A stretch of DNA of 64,000 nt from Cupriavidus pauculus (lineage in GTDB: Bacteria > Pseudomonadota > Gammaproteobacteria > Burkholderiales > Burkholderiaceae). The stretch spans positions 84,462-148,461 of the forward strand of contig NZ_VZOW01000012.1 of NCBI RefSeq assembly GCF_008801835.1, in the 5' to 3' direction. Below the pieces are notes generated by a model. That model did no database searches and was not told where the DNA came from. It worked only from the letters and a program-made list of their open reading frames with translations. Shown piece by piece: positions 52,330-60,914 of this stretch; the first letter of the stretch is position 1; each line of letters begins with the position of its first letter. The translations under genes and the position numbers were made by a program.

Positions 52330-54381
52330 TCAGCCCTTGCGAAGATAGTTGACCAGCCGGTCGATCACCGGGGCGTTGCGCGGCGTGATCAGGCTGACCA
52401 GGATCGCCGCCGCGAATCCGGCCGGCACGCCGAACGCGCCCGAAGCGATCGGATCCACGCCAAACCAGCGGTCGCCAAAAATGCCGGTCATCCTGGTAAA
52501 GAACGGGTAGTTGACGAAGATGTAATAGACCGCCACGCCGAGTCCGGTGGCCATGCCGGCGACCGCGCCCGCCGCGGTGGTCCGCCGCCAGAAGATCGCC
52601 AGCACCAGCACCGGAAAAAAACTTGAAGCCGCCAGCGAGAACGCCGCGCCGACCAGGAACAGGATGTTGCCCGGCCGCAGCGACGTCACATAAGACGCAA
52701 ACAGCGCCACGCCAAGCAGCACGATCTTCGCGGTGGTAACGCGGCGCTGATGGCTGGCCTGACGATCGATCATGTGATAGTAGACGTCGTGCGACAGCGC
52801 GTTGGCGATGGTCAGCAGCAAGCCATCGGCGGTCGACAGTGCGGCGGCCAGCGCGCCCGCCGCGACAAGGCCCGAGATCACATACGGCAAACCCGCGATC
52901 TCCGGCGCGGCAAGCACGATCATGTCGGGCTGGATCAGAATTTCCGCCCACTGCACGATGCCGTCGGCATTCATGTCCCGGATCCCGAACACCGGCGGAT
53001 CGACCTTCCGCCATTGCACCACCCATTGCGGTAACTCCGCGTACGGGATGCCGACCAGATGCTGGAAGAATTCCACCTTGACCAGCGCAGCCAGCGTGGG
53101 CGCCGATACGTAGAGCAGCGCAATACAGAACACGGCCCACGCTACCGAATTGCGCGTCTCCTTGACCGACGGCGTGGTGTAGAGCCGCGTCAGGATGTGC
53201 GGCAGGCTGGCGGTGCCAACCATTAAGCAGAACACCAGCAGCACGAAATTAAGACGCCGCGTCTTGCGCTCCTGTTCCGATGCGGCGGGATAGGGTTCGG
53301 TGGACGACGTCGAAGGCTGGCTGCGCGCCAGCGCATGCTCGCGCGCCTGGCTCCACTGCTGCTGCGCGTCCGCCGCATCGGTCGGAAAGGCCTGCCGTTC
53401 GCGCTCGACGGCCTTGATCTCGCGTAGCGGCGCATTGCGCGCGCGCAGTTCCTGCAGCCGCGCGTCCAGTGCCGCCCGCTCTTCGTGGAACGACTGCGGC
53501 AGACGGGCGATGCGATCCTGCAGGTCGATTGCCTGCTGGCGGAATATCTCGCGCACCTGCTGCTCGGCCGGATCGCGATCGATACGCTTTTCCTCGGCGT
53601 CGATCTGCCTGAGAAGCCCGCCGTAGCTCACCTGCGGCACCACCTGCTGATGATGCTTCCATGCGATCAGAGACACGGCCAGCAAAAACGCCACGATCAG
53701 CATGATGTACTGCGCCACCTGGGTCCACGTCACCGCGCGCATGCCGCCCAGGAACGAGCAGACCAGGATGCCGGCGAGCCCGAAGAACACGCCGACGGCA
53801 AACTCGACGCCGATAAAGCGTGTGACGATCAGCCCGACGCCCTGGATCTGCGCCACGAGGTAGACGAATGAACACAGCGACGCGGCCAGCACCGCGATGG
53901 CCCGCACGGGAATATTGCCGCCCGGCTTGCCGTTGCCGTAGCGCGCGGCCAGAAAATCGGGAATCGTATAGCCGCCGTACTTGCGCAGGTATGGCGCCAG
54001 CAGGAACGCCACCAGGCAATAGCCGCCGGTCCATCCCATCACGTAGGCCAGCCCCTCGTAGCCCGACGCGAAGATGATGCCGGCCAGGCCGATGAAGGAC
54101 GCGGCGCTCATCCAGTCCGCGGCGATCGCCATGCCGTTGAACATCGCCGGCACGCGCCGGCCCGCCACGTAGTACTCGTTCAGGTCCGAGGTTCGGCAAA
54201 TCAGCCCGATGCACGCGTAGATCGCGATCGTGACAAACAGGAAGACATAGCCGAGCCACAGCGCATCCGCGTTCGAACGCTCCAGCAGCGCCATCATGCC
54301 GACGAAGCCGAACAGCCCGAGCGTGAACAGGCCGTAATAGAGCATCAGCCGTCGGCCAAAGCGCGACTGGGTGTCAGCCAT
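52330..54381 (-). CDS. sodium:solute symporter, VC_2705-type, with coiled-coil insert
   Basis: The 683-residue protein is a sodium:solute symporter (SSF). Features include YYVAGRRVPAMFNGMAIAAD, DWMSAASFIGLAGIIF and YTIPDFLAARYG near the N-terminus. A hydrophilic helical insert of roughly 150 residues follows (QIDAEEKRIDRDPAEQQVRE... to the Ser-rich stretch before EQERKTRRLNF) and interrupts the membrane helices. Such an insert is known in the VC_2705 subfamily. The gene follows acs on the same strand, so it likely imports acetate or another short carboxylate. The start at 54381 is chosen by alignment; a good ribosome-binding site is not seen. Confidence 0.83.
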   Translation of the reverse strand: MADTQSRFGRRLMLYYGLFTLGLFGFVGMMALLERSNADALWLGYVFLFVTIAIYACIGLICRTSDLNEYYVAGRRVPAMFNGMAIAADWMSAASFIGLAGIIFASGYEGLAYVMGWTGGYCLVAFLLAPYLRKYGGYTIPDFLAARYGNGKPGGNIPVRAIAVLAASLCSFVYLVAQIQGVGLIVTRFIGVEFAVGVFFGLAGILVCSFLGGMRAVTWTQVAQYIMLIVAFLLAVSLIAWKHHQQVVPQVSYGGLLRQIDAEEKRIDRDPAEQQVREIFRQQAIDLQDRIARLPQSFHEERAALDARLQELRARNAPLREIKAVERERQAFPTDAADAQQQWSQAREHALARSQPSTSSTEPYPAASEQERKTRRLNFVLLVFCLMVGTASLPHILTRLYTTPSVKETRNSVAWAVFCIALLYVSAPTLAALVKVEFFQHLVGIPYAELPQWVVQWRKVDPPVFGIRDMNADGIVQWAEILIQPDMIVLAAPEIAGLPYVISGLVAAGALAAALSTADGLLLTIANALSHDVYYHMIDRQASHQRRVTTAKIVLLGVALFASYVTSLRPGNILFLVGAAFSLAASSFFPVLVLAIFWRRTTAAGAVAGMATGLGVAVYYIFVNYPFFTRMTGIFGDRWFGVDPIASGAFGVPAGFAAAILVSLITPRNAPVIDRLVNYLRKG

Positions 54382-54410
54382 CAGAAAAAGGAGTCGTCGA
54401 GCAGACAGAT

Positions 54411-54442
54411 GTGCCCGCGCCGGACAACGCCGGGGCGGGCAC
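54411..54442. terminator. strong GC-rich hairpin between acs and the symporter gene
   Basis: GTGCCCGC-G-CCGG pairs with CCGG-G-GCGGGCAC (54411-54442) around a six-base loop. No T tract, so it is more likely an mRNA-stabilising or attenuating structure in an acs-symporter transcript than a full terminator. Confidence 0.5.
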
Positions 54443-54483
54443 AACGGTTGTCACGCAAGCGCCAAGCGCGCATGACCGGTGGA

Positions 54484-56466
54484 TTACTGCGCTTGCTTCA
54501 GTTGGTCGAGGATGGCCGGATTCTCCAGCGTCGAGGTGTCCTGCGTGATCTCCTCGCCCTTGGCCAGCGACCGCAGCAGGCGACGCATGATCTTGCCGGA
54601 GCGCGTCTTGGGCAGGTTGTCGCCAAAGCGGATGTCCTTGGGCTTGGCGATCGGGCCGATTTCCTTGCCCACCCAGTTGCGCAGTTCGGCGGCAATCTTT
54701 ACGGCCTCTTCGCCGGTCGGACGCGAGCGCTTGAGCACCACGAACGCGCAAATCGCTTCGCCGGTCGTGTCGTCGGGACGACCAACCACGGCGGCCTCGG
54801 CGACGATCGGGTTGGACACCAGCGCCGATTCGATTTCCATCGTACCCATGCGGTGGCCCGACACGTTCAGCACGTCGTCGATGCGGCCCATGATCGTGAA
54901 GTAGCCGGTGTCCTTGTCACGGATCGAACCGTCGCCGGCCAGATACAGCGTGCCGCCCAGTTCCTCGGGGAAATAGCTCTTCTTGAAGCGCTCCGGATCG
55001 CCCCAGATGGTGCGGATCATCGACGGCCACGGACGTTTGATCACCAGAATGCCACCGCTGCCATTGGGCACGTCCTGGCCGGTTTCATCGACGATGGCCG
55101 CCATGATGCCCGGCAACGGCAGCGTGCACGAGCCCGGCACCAGCGGCGTGGCGCCCGGCAGCGGCGTGATCACGTGGCCGCCGGTTTCGGTTTGCCAGAA
55201 GGTGTCGACGATCGGGCAGCGTTCCTGGCCGATGTTCTTGTAGTACCACATCCACGCTTCCGGATTGATCGGCTCGCCAACCGTTCCCAGCAGACGCAGG
55301 CTCGACAGGTCGTACTGCTTCGGGTGGATCTTCTCGTCGGCCTCGGCAGCCTTGATCAGCGAACGGATCGCAGTCGGCGCGGTGTAGAAGATGCTGACCT
55401 TGTGGCGCTGGATCATGTCCCAGAAGCGGCCCGCGTTCGGGAAAGTCGGCACGCCTTCGAACACGACCTGCGTGGCGCCGGCGGCCAGCGGCCCGTACGC
55501 GATGTAGGTGTGGCCGGTCACCCAGCCGATGTCGGCGGTGCACCAGAACATGTCGTCGGGCTTGATGTCGAACGTCCAGCGCATCGTCATCAACGCCCAC
55601 AGCAGGTAGCCGCCGGTGCTGTGCTGCACGCCCTTGGGCTTGCCGGTCGAACCCGACGTGTAGAGCACGAACAGCGGATGCTCGGCGCTTACCGGCTCGG
55701 CCTCGCAGTGATCGGGCTGGCCGGCGGCGACATCTTCCATATAGCGATCGCGGCCCTCGGTCCAGTTCACCTTGCCGCCAGTGCGGCGATAGACCACCAC
55801 ATGCTTGACGGCCTCGCAGCCGCCCAGTGCGAGCGCTTCGTCCGCAATCGCCTTGAGCGGCAGCGCCTTGCCGCCGCGCATCTGCTCGTCGGCGGTGATC
55901 AGCGCCACGGCACCGACGTCGACCAGGCGCTCCTGCAGCGACTTGGCGGAAAAGCCGCCGAACACGACCGAATGGGTCGCGCCGATCCGCGCGCAGGCCT
56001 GCATCGCCACCACGCCCTCCACGGACATCGGCATGTAGATGACAACGCGGTCGCCCTTCTTGATGCCGAGCGCCTTCAGGCCGTTTGCAAAGCGGCTGAC
56101 CTTGGCCAGCAGATCCTTGTAGCTGACGTGCGAAACGCTGCCGTCGTCGGCTTCGAAAACAATCGCGGTCTTGTCGCCAAGGCCCTTCTCGATATTGCGT
56201 TCGAGGCAATTGTGGGACGCATTGAGTTCGCCGTCCTCGAACCATTTGTAGAACGGCGCGTTGCTTTCATCGAGCACCTTCGTGAACGGCTTGTGCCAGT
56301 GCAGCAGCTCGCGGGCATGGCGCGCCCAGAAGCCCTCGTAGTCCTTGGCGGCCTCGTCGCACAGGGCGTTGTAGGCCTCCATGCTCGGAATGGCGGCGTT
56401 CTTCGCGAACGACTCAGGGGGATTGAAAACGCGATGCTCCTGCATCACCGACTCGATGGCGGACAT
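54484..56466 (-). CDS. acs: acetyl-CoA synthetase
   Basis: The 660-residue AMP-forming enzyme activates acetate to acetyl-CoA through acetyl-AMP. Motifs: [20 protein letters not shown] (AMP-binding), [40 protein letters not shown] and the C-terminal [14 protein letters not shown], with the Lys that is acetylated for control in this family. Length equals E. coli Acs (652) closely. It lies before the symporter gene on the same strand, an acetate uptake and activation pair. Confidence 0.95.
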   Translation of the reverse strand: MSAIESVMQEHRVFNPPESFAKNAAIPSMEAYNALCDEAAKDYEGFWARHARELLHWHKPFTKVLDESNAPFYKWFEDGELNASHNCLERNIEKGLGDKTAIVFEADDGSVSHVSYKDLLAKVSRFANGLKALGIKKGDRVVIYMPMSVEGVVAMQACARIGATHSVVFGGFSAKSLQERLVDVGAVALITADEQMRGGKALPLKAIADEALALGGCEAVKHVVVYRRTGGKVNWTEGRDRYMEDVAAGQPDHCEAEPVSAEHPLFVLYTSGSTGKPKGVQHSTGGYLLWALMTMRWTFDIKPDDMFWCTADIGWVTGHTYIAYGPLAAGATQVVFEGVPTFPNAGRFWDMIQRHKVSIFYTAPTAIRSLIKAAEADEKIHPKQYDLSSLRLLGTVGEPINPEAWMWYYKNIGQERCPIVDTFWQTETGGHVITPLPGATPLVPGSCTLPLPGIMAAIVDETGQDVPNGSGGILVIKRPWPSMIRTIWGDPERFKKSYFPEELGGTLYLAGDGSIRDKDTGYFTIMGRIDDVLNVSGHRMGTMEIESALVSNPIVAEAAVVGRPDDTTGEAICAFVVLKRSRPTGEEAVKIAAELRNWVGKEIGPIAKPKDIRFGDNLPKTRSGKIMRRLLRSLAKGEEITQDTSTLENPAILDQLKQAQ

Positions 56467-56670
56467 GGGTGTCTCCTGTTTGGCTTTGACTGCTTTGCGT
56501 GCAAGGTACGCCCGGCGCCTTACTTAAACCTGACGGTCCAACCCGACGATCATGACTGACAGCGCAGCCGATGCCGCAGTCATGCTGCGTCGCAACAGAT
56601 CCGTCGAAAGGTCGACCGCGGCGGGAAAGCGGGGGCGCAAGTGCAGTCGGCTCTACTAAGTTAGCACAGC

Positions 56671-56676
56671 TATAAT
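56671..56676 (+). promoter_or_regulatory. -10 element upstream of the EamA transporter gene
   Basis: A consensus TATAAT lies here; the -35 side (around 56648-56653) is weak. The first in-frame ATG (56675) overlaps this hexamer, so it cannot be the translation start if the promoter is real. Between acs and the transporter gene (56467-56761) I see nothing else. Confidence 0.5.
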
Positions 56677-56761
56677 GCGCCGGTCGCGAATACCCGAACA
56701 GCGCGCACGCCCATTCATCGCGCCTGTCGCGTTATCCCTTTCTTTCCTTCCACGCCACCCT

Positions 56762-57685
56762 TTGCCGATCCACGCGCTCCTACTGATTGCCGCCATGGCC
56801 CTCGTCGGCAGCAATGTCGGACTGGGCAAATCGATCATCGCCGAAGTGCCGGTGCTGCTGTTCGCGCTGCTGCGCTTCCTGGTGGCCATCGTGTGCCTGT
56901 CGCCGTGGTATCGGCCCGCCCGGATGCGCCGGGTATCGCGCGGCGAATGGCTCAACCTGTTCCTGATGGCGTTCTTCGGCACCTTCATGTTCACGCTGCT
57001 GATGCTGGGCGGCGTGCGGCTGACCAGTGCGATGGCCGCCGGCGTGATCACGAGCACGATCCCGGCCACCGTGGCGATCCTGTCGTGGCTATGGCTGCGC
57101 GAACGCCTGTCCAGACGGACAGTGTTTTCGGTATTGCTGGCGGTGGCCGGCATTGCGGTGCTGAACATTGCGCGCGGTGGCGATCATGGCGCGCCGCAAG
57201 GCACCGCCAGCAACCAGGCGCTGATGGGCAACCTGATGATCCTGGGCGCGGTGTTATGCGAGTCGATCTACGTGATCCTGTCGCGCCGGTTGTCGCAGAC
57301 GCTTGCCGCGATCGAAATCTGCGCATACACGCATCTGATCGGCGGCGCATTGATGCTGCCGCTGGGCATCGTGCCGCTGCTGACATTCGATTTCGCCGGC
57401 GTGGGCTTGACCACCTGGGCACTGCTGCTGTGGTACGCGTTGTCGGCCAGCATCTTCTCTTTCTGGCTCTGGATGAAGGGCATCCGCCATGTGCCCGCGC
57501 AGTTGGCTGGCGTGTTCACGGCAGTGTTGCCGGTGGCCGCGGCCGGATACGGCATCGCGGTGCTGGGCGAGCGGCCCGGCTGGGCTCACGGCGTGGCCCT
57601 CGGTTGCGTGTTGGGCGGCATCGCGCTGGCCAGCTGGCCCGGACCGATCGCGCGCCGCGCGCTGGGCGACCAGTCGGTACGGTGA
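56762..57685 (+). CDS. EamA/DMT-family transporter
   Basis: The 307-residue protein has ten hydrophobic segments in two EamA repeats, typical of drug/metabolite exporters: [18 protein letters not shown] in the first helix, [20 protein letters not shown] in the third or fourth, [10 protein letters not shown] at the end of repeat 1 and [20 protein letters not shown] near the C-terminus. The substrate is unknown. The start is uncertain: ATG at 56675 overlaps a -10 box, so TTG at 56762 is used, just before helix 1; ATG at 56795 would cut into that helix. Confidence 0.78.
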   Translation: MPIHALLLIAAMALVGSNVGLGKSIIAEVPVLLFALLRFLVAIVCLSPWYRPARMRRVSRGEWLNLFLMAFFGTFMFTLLMLGGVRLTSAMAAGVITSTIPATVAILSWLWLRERLSRRTVFSVLLAVAGIAVLNIARGGDHGAPQGTASNQALMGNLMILGAVLCESIYVILSRRLSQTLAAIEICAYTHLIGGALMLPLGIVPLLTFDFAGVGLTTWALLLWYALSASIFSFWLWMKGIRHVPAQLAGVFTAVLPVAAAGYGIAVLGERPGWAHGVALGCVLGGIALASWPGPIARRALGDQSVR

Positions 57686-57788
57686 CGAACCGTTACCAGG
57701 CGGCGCAGTCGGGTGTTATCGGACGCACGGTACAATCGAACCCCGCTTCGATTGTCTTAGGACATTACCAATTCCCGCGTCCCATCCC

Positions 57789-58352
57789 ATGGCAGACACT
57801 CCCTACCGACCGCTTCGTCCGATTCCCCGCATTATCTTCGCTTCGCGCTGGCTGCAACTGCCGCTATATCTTGGCCTGATCGTCGCGCAAGGCGTCTACG
57901 TCTATCACTTCCTGGTCGAGGTCTGGCACCTGCTGTCGCACGTCACGTCCTTCGACGAGACCAAGATCATGCTGGTGGTGCTGGGACTGATCGATGTGGT
58001 GATGATTTCGAACCTGCTGATCATGGTGATCGTGGGCGGCTACGAGACCTTCGTGTCGCGGCTCGGCATCGACAATCATCCCGACGAGCCCGAATGGCTC
58101 GATCACGTCAACGCCGGTGTGCTGAAGGTGAAACTTTCGATGGCGCTGATCGGCATCTCGTCGATCCATCTGCTCAAGACGTTTATCGACGCCGAGCAGC
58201 GCAGCTCGCATACGATCATGTGGCAGGTGATCATCCACGTTGCGTTCCTGCTCTCGGCGCTGGCGATGGCCTGGGTGGACCGCATGGTGTCGTATCCGCA
58301 CCCGGCGGGCGCGTCCCGCGGCGTGCCCGGCGCGCCGCAAAACGCACACTGA
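57789..58352 (+). CDS. UPF0114 membrane protein (YqhA-like)
   Basis: The 187-residue protein belongs to the UPF0114/YqhA family, with three or four membrane helices: [40 protein letters not shown] and a C-terminal pair around [20 protein letters not shown]. The [20 protein letters not shown] segment is the family's most conserved part. Function unknown. It is on the same strand as the fumarase gene but 139 bp before it. Confidence 0.87.
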   Translation: MADTPYRPLRPIPRIIFASRWLQLPLYLGLIVAQGVYVYHFLVEVWHLLSHVTSFDETKIMLVVLGLIDVVMISNLLIMVIVGGYETFVSRLGIDNHPDEPEWLDHVNAGVLKVKLSMALIGISSIHLLKTFIDAEQRSSHTIMWQVIIHVAFLLSALAMAWVDRMVSYPHPAGASRGVPGAPQNAH

Positions 58353-58491
58353 CTTCGCGACTGGCGGGGCGAGGGCTGCCACCGCCGCAATACCCGACCA
58401 AATGTGTCGACGGCTGTATGCATTGCAACAGCCGTCGCCGCCACGGTGTATCATCCCGGGCTGTGTTTCACCGCTGCCCTCCCCCCACAAA

Positions 58492-60015
58492 ATGACAGTC
58501 ATCAAGCAAGAAGACCTCATCCAGAGCGTCGCCGATTCCCTGCAGTACATCAGCTATTACCACCCGATGGACTACATCACCAGCCTGGGCCGCGCCTACG
58601 AGCTGGAGCAGAGTCCGGCCGCCAAGGACGCGATTGCACAGATCCTGACCAACAGCCGCATGTGCGCCGAAGGCAAGCGCCCGCTGTGCCAGGACACCGG
58701 CATCGTCACGGTCTTCGTCAAGGTGGGGATGGACGTGCGCTGGGACGGCGCCACGATGGGCTTGACCGAGATGATCAACGAAGGCGTGCGCCGCGGTTAC
58801 ACGCACCCGGACAACGTGCTGCGCGCGTCGATCGTCAGCCCGCCGGAAGGCGCCCGCAAGAACACCAAGGACAACACGCCGGCCGTGATCCACTACGAAG
58901 TGGTGCCGGGCAACACGGTGGACATCCAGGTGGCGGCCAAGGGCGGCGGTTCGGAGAACAAGTCGAAGTTCGTGATGCTGAACCCGTCCGACTCGATCGT
59001 CGACTGGGTGCTGAAGACAGTGCCGACGATGGGCGCCGGCTGGTGCCCGCCGGGCATGCTCGGCATCGGCATTGGCGGCACCGCCGAAAAGGCAATGGTG
59101 ATGGCCAAGGAATCGCTGATGGAATCCATCGACATCCAGGACATCATCGCACGCGGCCCGAAGGACTGGATCGAGGAACTGCGCGTCGAACTGTATGAAA
59201 AGGTGAATGCGCTCGGCATCGGCGCGCAGGGCCTGGGCGGCCTGGCCACGGTGCTCGACGTCAAGATCATGGCGTCGCCGACGCACGCGGCTTCCAAGCC
59301 CGTGGCGATGATCCCGAACTGCGCGGCCACCCGCCACGTTCACTTCACGCTGGACGGCAGCGGCCCGGCCAAGCTGGAAGCGCCGGATCTGTCGGCATGG
59401 CCGAAGGTGGAATGGGCGCCGAACACGGAAACCTCGAAGCGCGTCGATCTCAACACGCTGACGCCCGAGGAAGTCGCCTCGTGGACGCCGGGCCAGACGC
59501 TGCTGCTCAACGGCAAGATGCTGACCGGCCGCGACGCCGCGCACAAGCGCATCGCCGACATGCTGGCCAAGGGCGAAAAGCTGCCCATCGATTTCACCAA
59601 CCGCGTGATCTACTACGTCGGCCCGGTCGATCCGGTGCGCGACGAGGTAGTCGGCCCGGCCGGCCCGACGACGGCGACCCGCATGGACAAGTTCACGGAA
59701 ACCATGCTCTCGCAGACCGGCCTGATCGCGATGATCGGCAAGGCCGAGCGCGGCCCCGTGGCGATCGAATCGATCCAGAAGCACAAGTCGGCCTACCTGA
59801 TGGCCGTGGGCGGCGCCGCCTACCTGGTGTCGAAGGCGATTCGCGGCGCCAAGGTGCTGGCATTTGAAGACCTCGGCATGGAAGCGATCTACGAATTCGA
59901 CGTCAAGGACATGCCCGTGACGGTGGCCGTGGATAGTTCGGGTACGTCGGTGCACAAGACCGGCCCTGCCGAATGGCAGGCGAAGATCGGCAAGATTCCG
60001 GTCGCAACGGCCTGA
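58492..60015 (+). CDS. class I fumarate hydratase
   Basis: The 507-residue enzyme is an oxygen-sensitive 4Fe-4S class I fumarase that interconverts fumarate and malate in the TCA cycle. Family marks: RPLCQDTGIVTVFVKVG with the first cluster Cys, GGSENKSKFVMLNPSDS, GAGWCPPGMLGIGIGG with the second, and MIPNCAATRHVHF with the third. Length agrees with FumA/FumB-type single-chain enzymes (about 548) or shorter proteobacterial forms. The start at 58492 is chosen on homology; a longer frame upstream is antisense-like. A strong terminator follows. Confidence 0.93.
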   Translation: MTVIKQEDLIQSVADSLQYISYYHPMDYITSLGRAYELEQSPAAKDAIAQILTNSRMCAEGKRPLCQDTGIVTVFVKVGMDVRWDGATMGLTEMINEGVRRGYTHPDNVLRASIVSPPEGARKNTKDNTPAVIHYEVVPGNTVDIQVAAKGGGSENKSKFVMLNPSDSIVDWVLKTVPTMGAGWCPPGMLGIGIGGTAEKAMVMAKESLMESIDIQDIIARGPKDWIEELRVELYEKVNALGIGAQGLGGLATVLDVKIMASPTHAASKPVAMIPNCAATRHVHFTLDGSGPAKLEAPDLSAWPKVEWAPNTETSKRVDLNTLTPEEVASWTPGQTLLLNGKMLTGRDAAHKRIADMLAKGEKLPIDFTNRVIYYVGPVDPVRDEVVGPAGPTTATRMDKFTETMLSQTGLIAMIGKAERGPVAIESIQKHKSAYLMAVGGAAYLVSKAIRGAKVLAFEDLGMEAIYEFDVKDMPVTVAVDSSGTSVHKTGPAEWQAKIGKIPVATA

Positions 60016-60040
60016 TCGACCGGTAGTCTTTTACCCTCGG

Positions 60041-60069
60041 AAGCCGGACAATTGCTGTCCGGCTTTTTT
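60041..60069 (+). terminator. rho-independent terminator of the fumarase gene
   Basis: AAGCCGGACA (60041-60050) pairs with TGTCCGGCTT (60056-60065) around ATTGC, followed by further T to 60069. It stands only 15 bp before the murI start. Confidence 0.9.
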
Positions 60070-60083
60070 ACGCGCGCGATTTC

Positions 60084-60914
60084 GTGGACTCTTCTCCTGT
60101 CGGCATTTTCGACTCCGGTCTTGGCGGCCTTTCGGTCCTGCGCGAAGTGCGCGCGCTGCTGCCGCATGAGCCGCTGATCTACCTTGCCGATTCTCGCTAC
60201 GCCCCCTATGGCGACAAGCCCGAGCGGTTCGTGACGGCGCGCACCTTGCAAGTGTGCCGATGGCTCGTCGCGCAGGGGTGCAAGGCGCTGGTGATAGCCT
60301 GCAACACGGCCACGATGCATGCCGTGCAGGCGCTGCGCAGCGAATTGAGTGTGCCGGTCATCGGCGTCGAACCGGGATTGAAGCCCGCGGCGGCGATCAG
60401 TCGCAGCAAGGTGGTAGGTGTGCTGGCCACCGCCAACACCCTGAAAAGCGAGAAGTTCTCTCGTCTGCTGGCGACGCTCGCGCCGGAAAGCCGCTACTTG
60501 TGCGCGGCGGGCCACGGGCTGGTTGCGCTGATTGAGCAAGGCGACGTGTCCAGTCCGGCCATTCGCGAAAAACTCGACGCCTATCTTGGGCCCATGCTCG
60601 AAGCCGGCGCCGACACATTGGTGCTTGGCTGCACGCACTACCCGTTCCTGTCGGCCGCGATTCGCGAGATGGTCGGGGACAGGCTGACACTGATCGACAC
60701 GGGCGCCGCAATTGCGCGACAACTGGCGCGCAAGCTGGCCGAATTCGATATGGCGGCCGATCCTGCCAACGCGGCCGGCATTCGCTATCTGTCGACGAAG
60801 GATGCGGCGCATCTGCACGAGATGGCCGCGGCGCTGCTGCAGGTCGAGGCCCGTGCCGAAACCGTGGTCATCGAACCCGCACCCGCGCTGGAAGACGGAC
60901 CGCTTACTGCGTGA
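60084..60914 (+). CDS. murI: glutamate racemase
   Basis: The 276-residue enzyme converts L- to D-glutamate for peptidoglycan. It has the two catalytic cysteines, Cys73 in IACNTATMHAV and Cys183 in LGCTHYPFL, and the N-terminal GIFDSGLGGLSVLREV. It begins with GTG at 60084, just after the fumarase terminator, without a clear ribosome-binding site. Its end overlaps the convergent AAA ATPase gene by 11 bp. Confidence 0.94.
   Translation: MDSSPVGIFDSGLGGLSVLREVRALLPHEPLIYLADSRYAPYGDKPERFVTARTLQVCRWLVAQGCKALVIACNTATMHAVQALRSELSVPVIGVEPGLKPAAAISRSKVVGVLATANTLKSEKFSRLLATLAPESRYLCAAGHGLVALIEQGDVSSPAIREKLDAYLGPMLEAGADTLVLGCTHYPFLSAAIREMVGDRLTLIDTGAAIARQLARKLAEFDMAADPANAAGIRYLSTKDAAHLHEMAAALLQVEARAETVVIEPAPALEDGPLTA

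Noticed and set aside
51515..52400. genomic island at the tRNA-Ser gene
   Set aside because: No integrase and no repeat of the tRNA 3' end were seen downstream; the ART-like gene alone is not enough evidence.
54409..56559. 716-codon open frame on the plus strand opposite acs
   Set aside because: It is antisense to acs, has the His/Arg/Gly-rich composition of a shadow frame in GC-rich DNA and no recognisable domain.
58468..59955. 495-codon minus-strand frame opposite the fumarase gene
   Set aside because: Shadow frame rich in His and Arg; the fumarase on the other strand is unmistakable.
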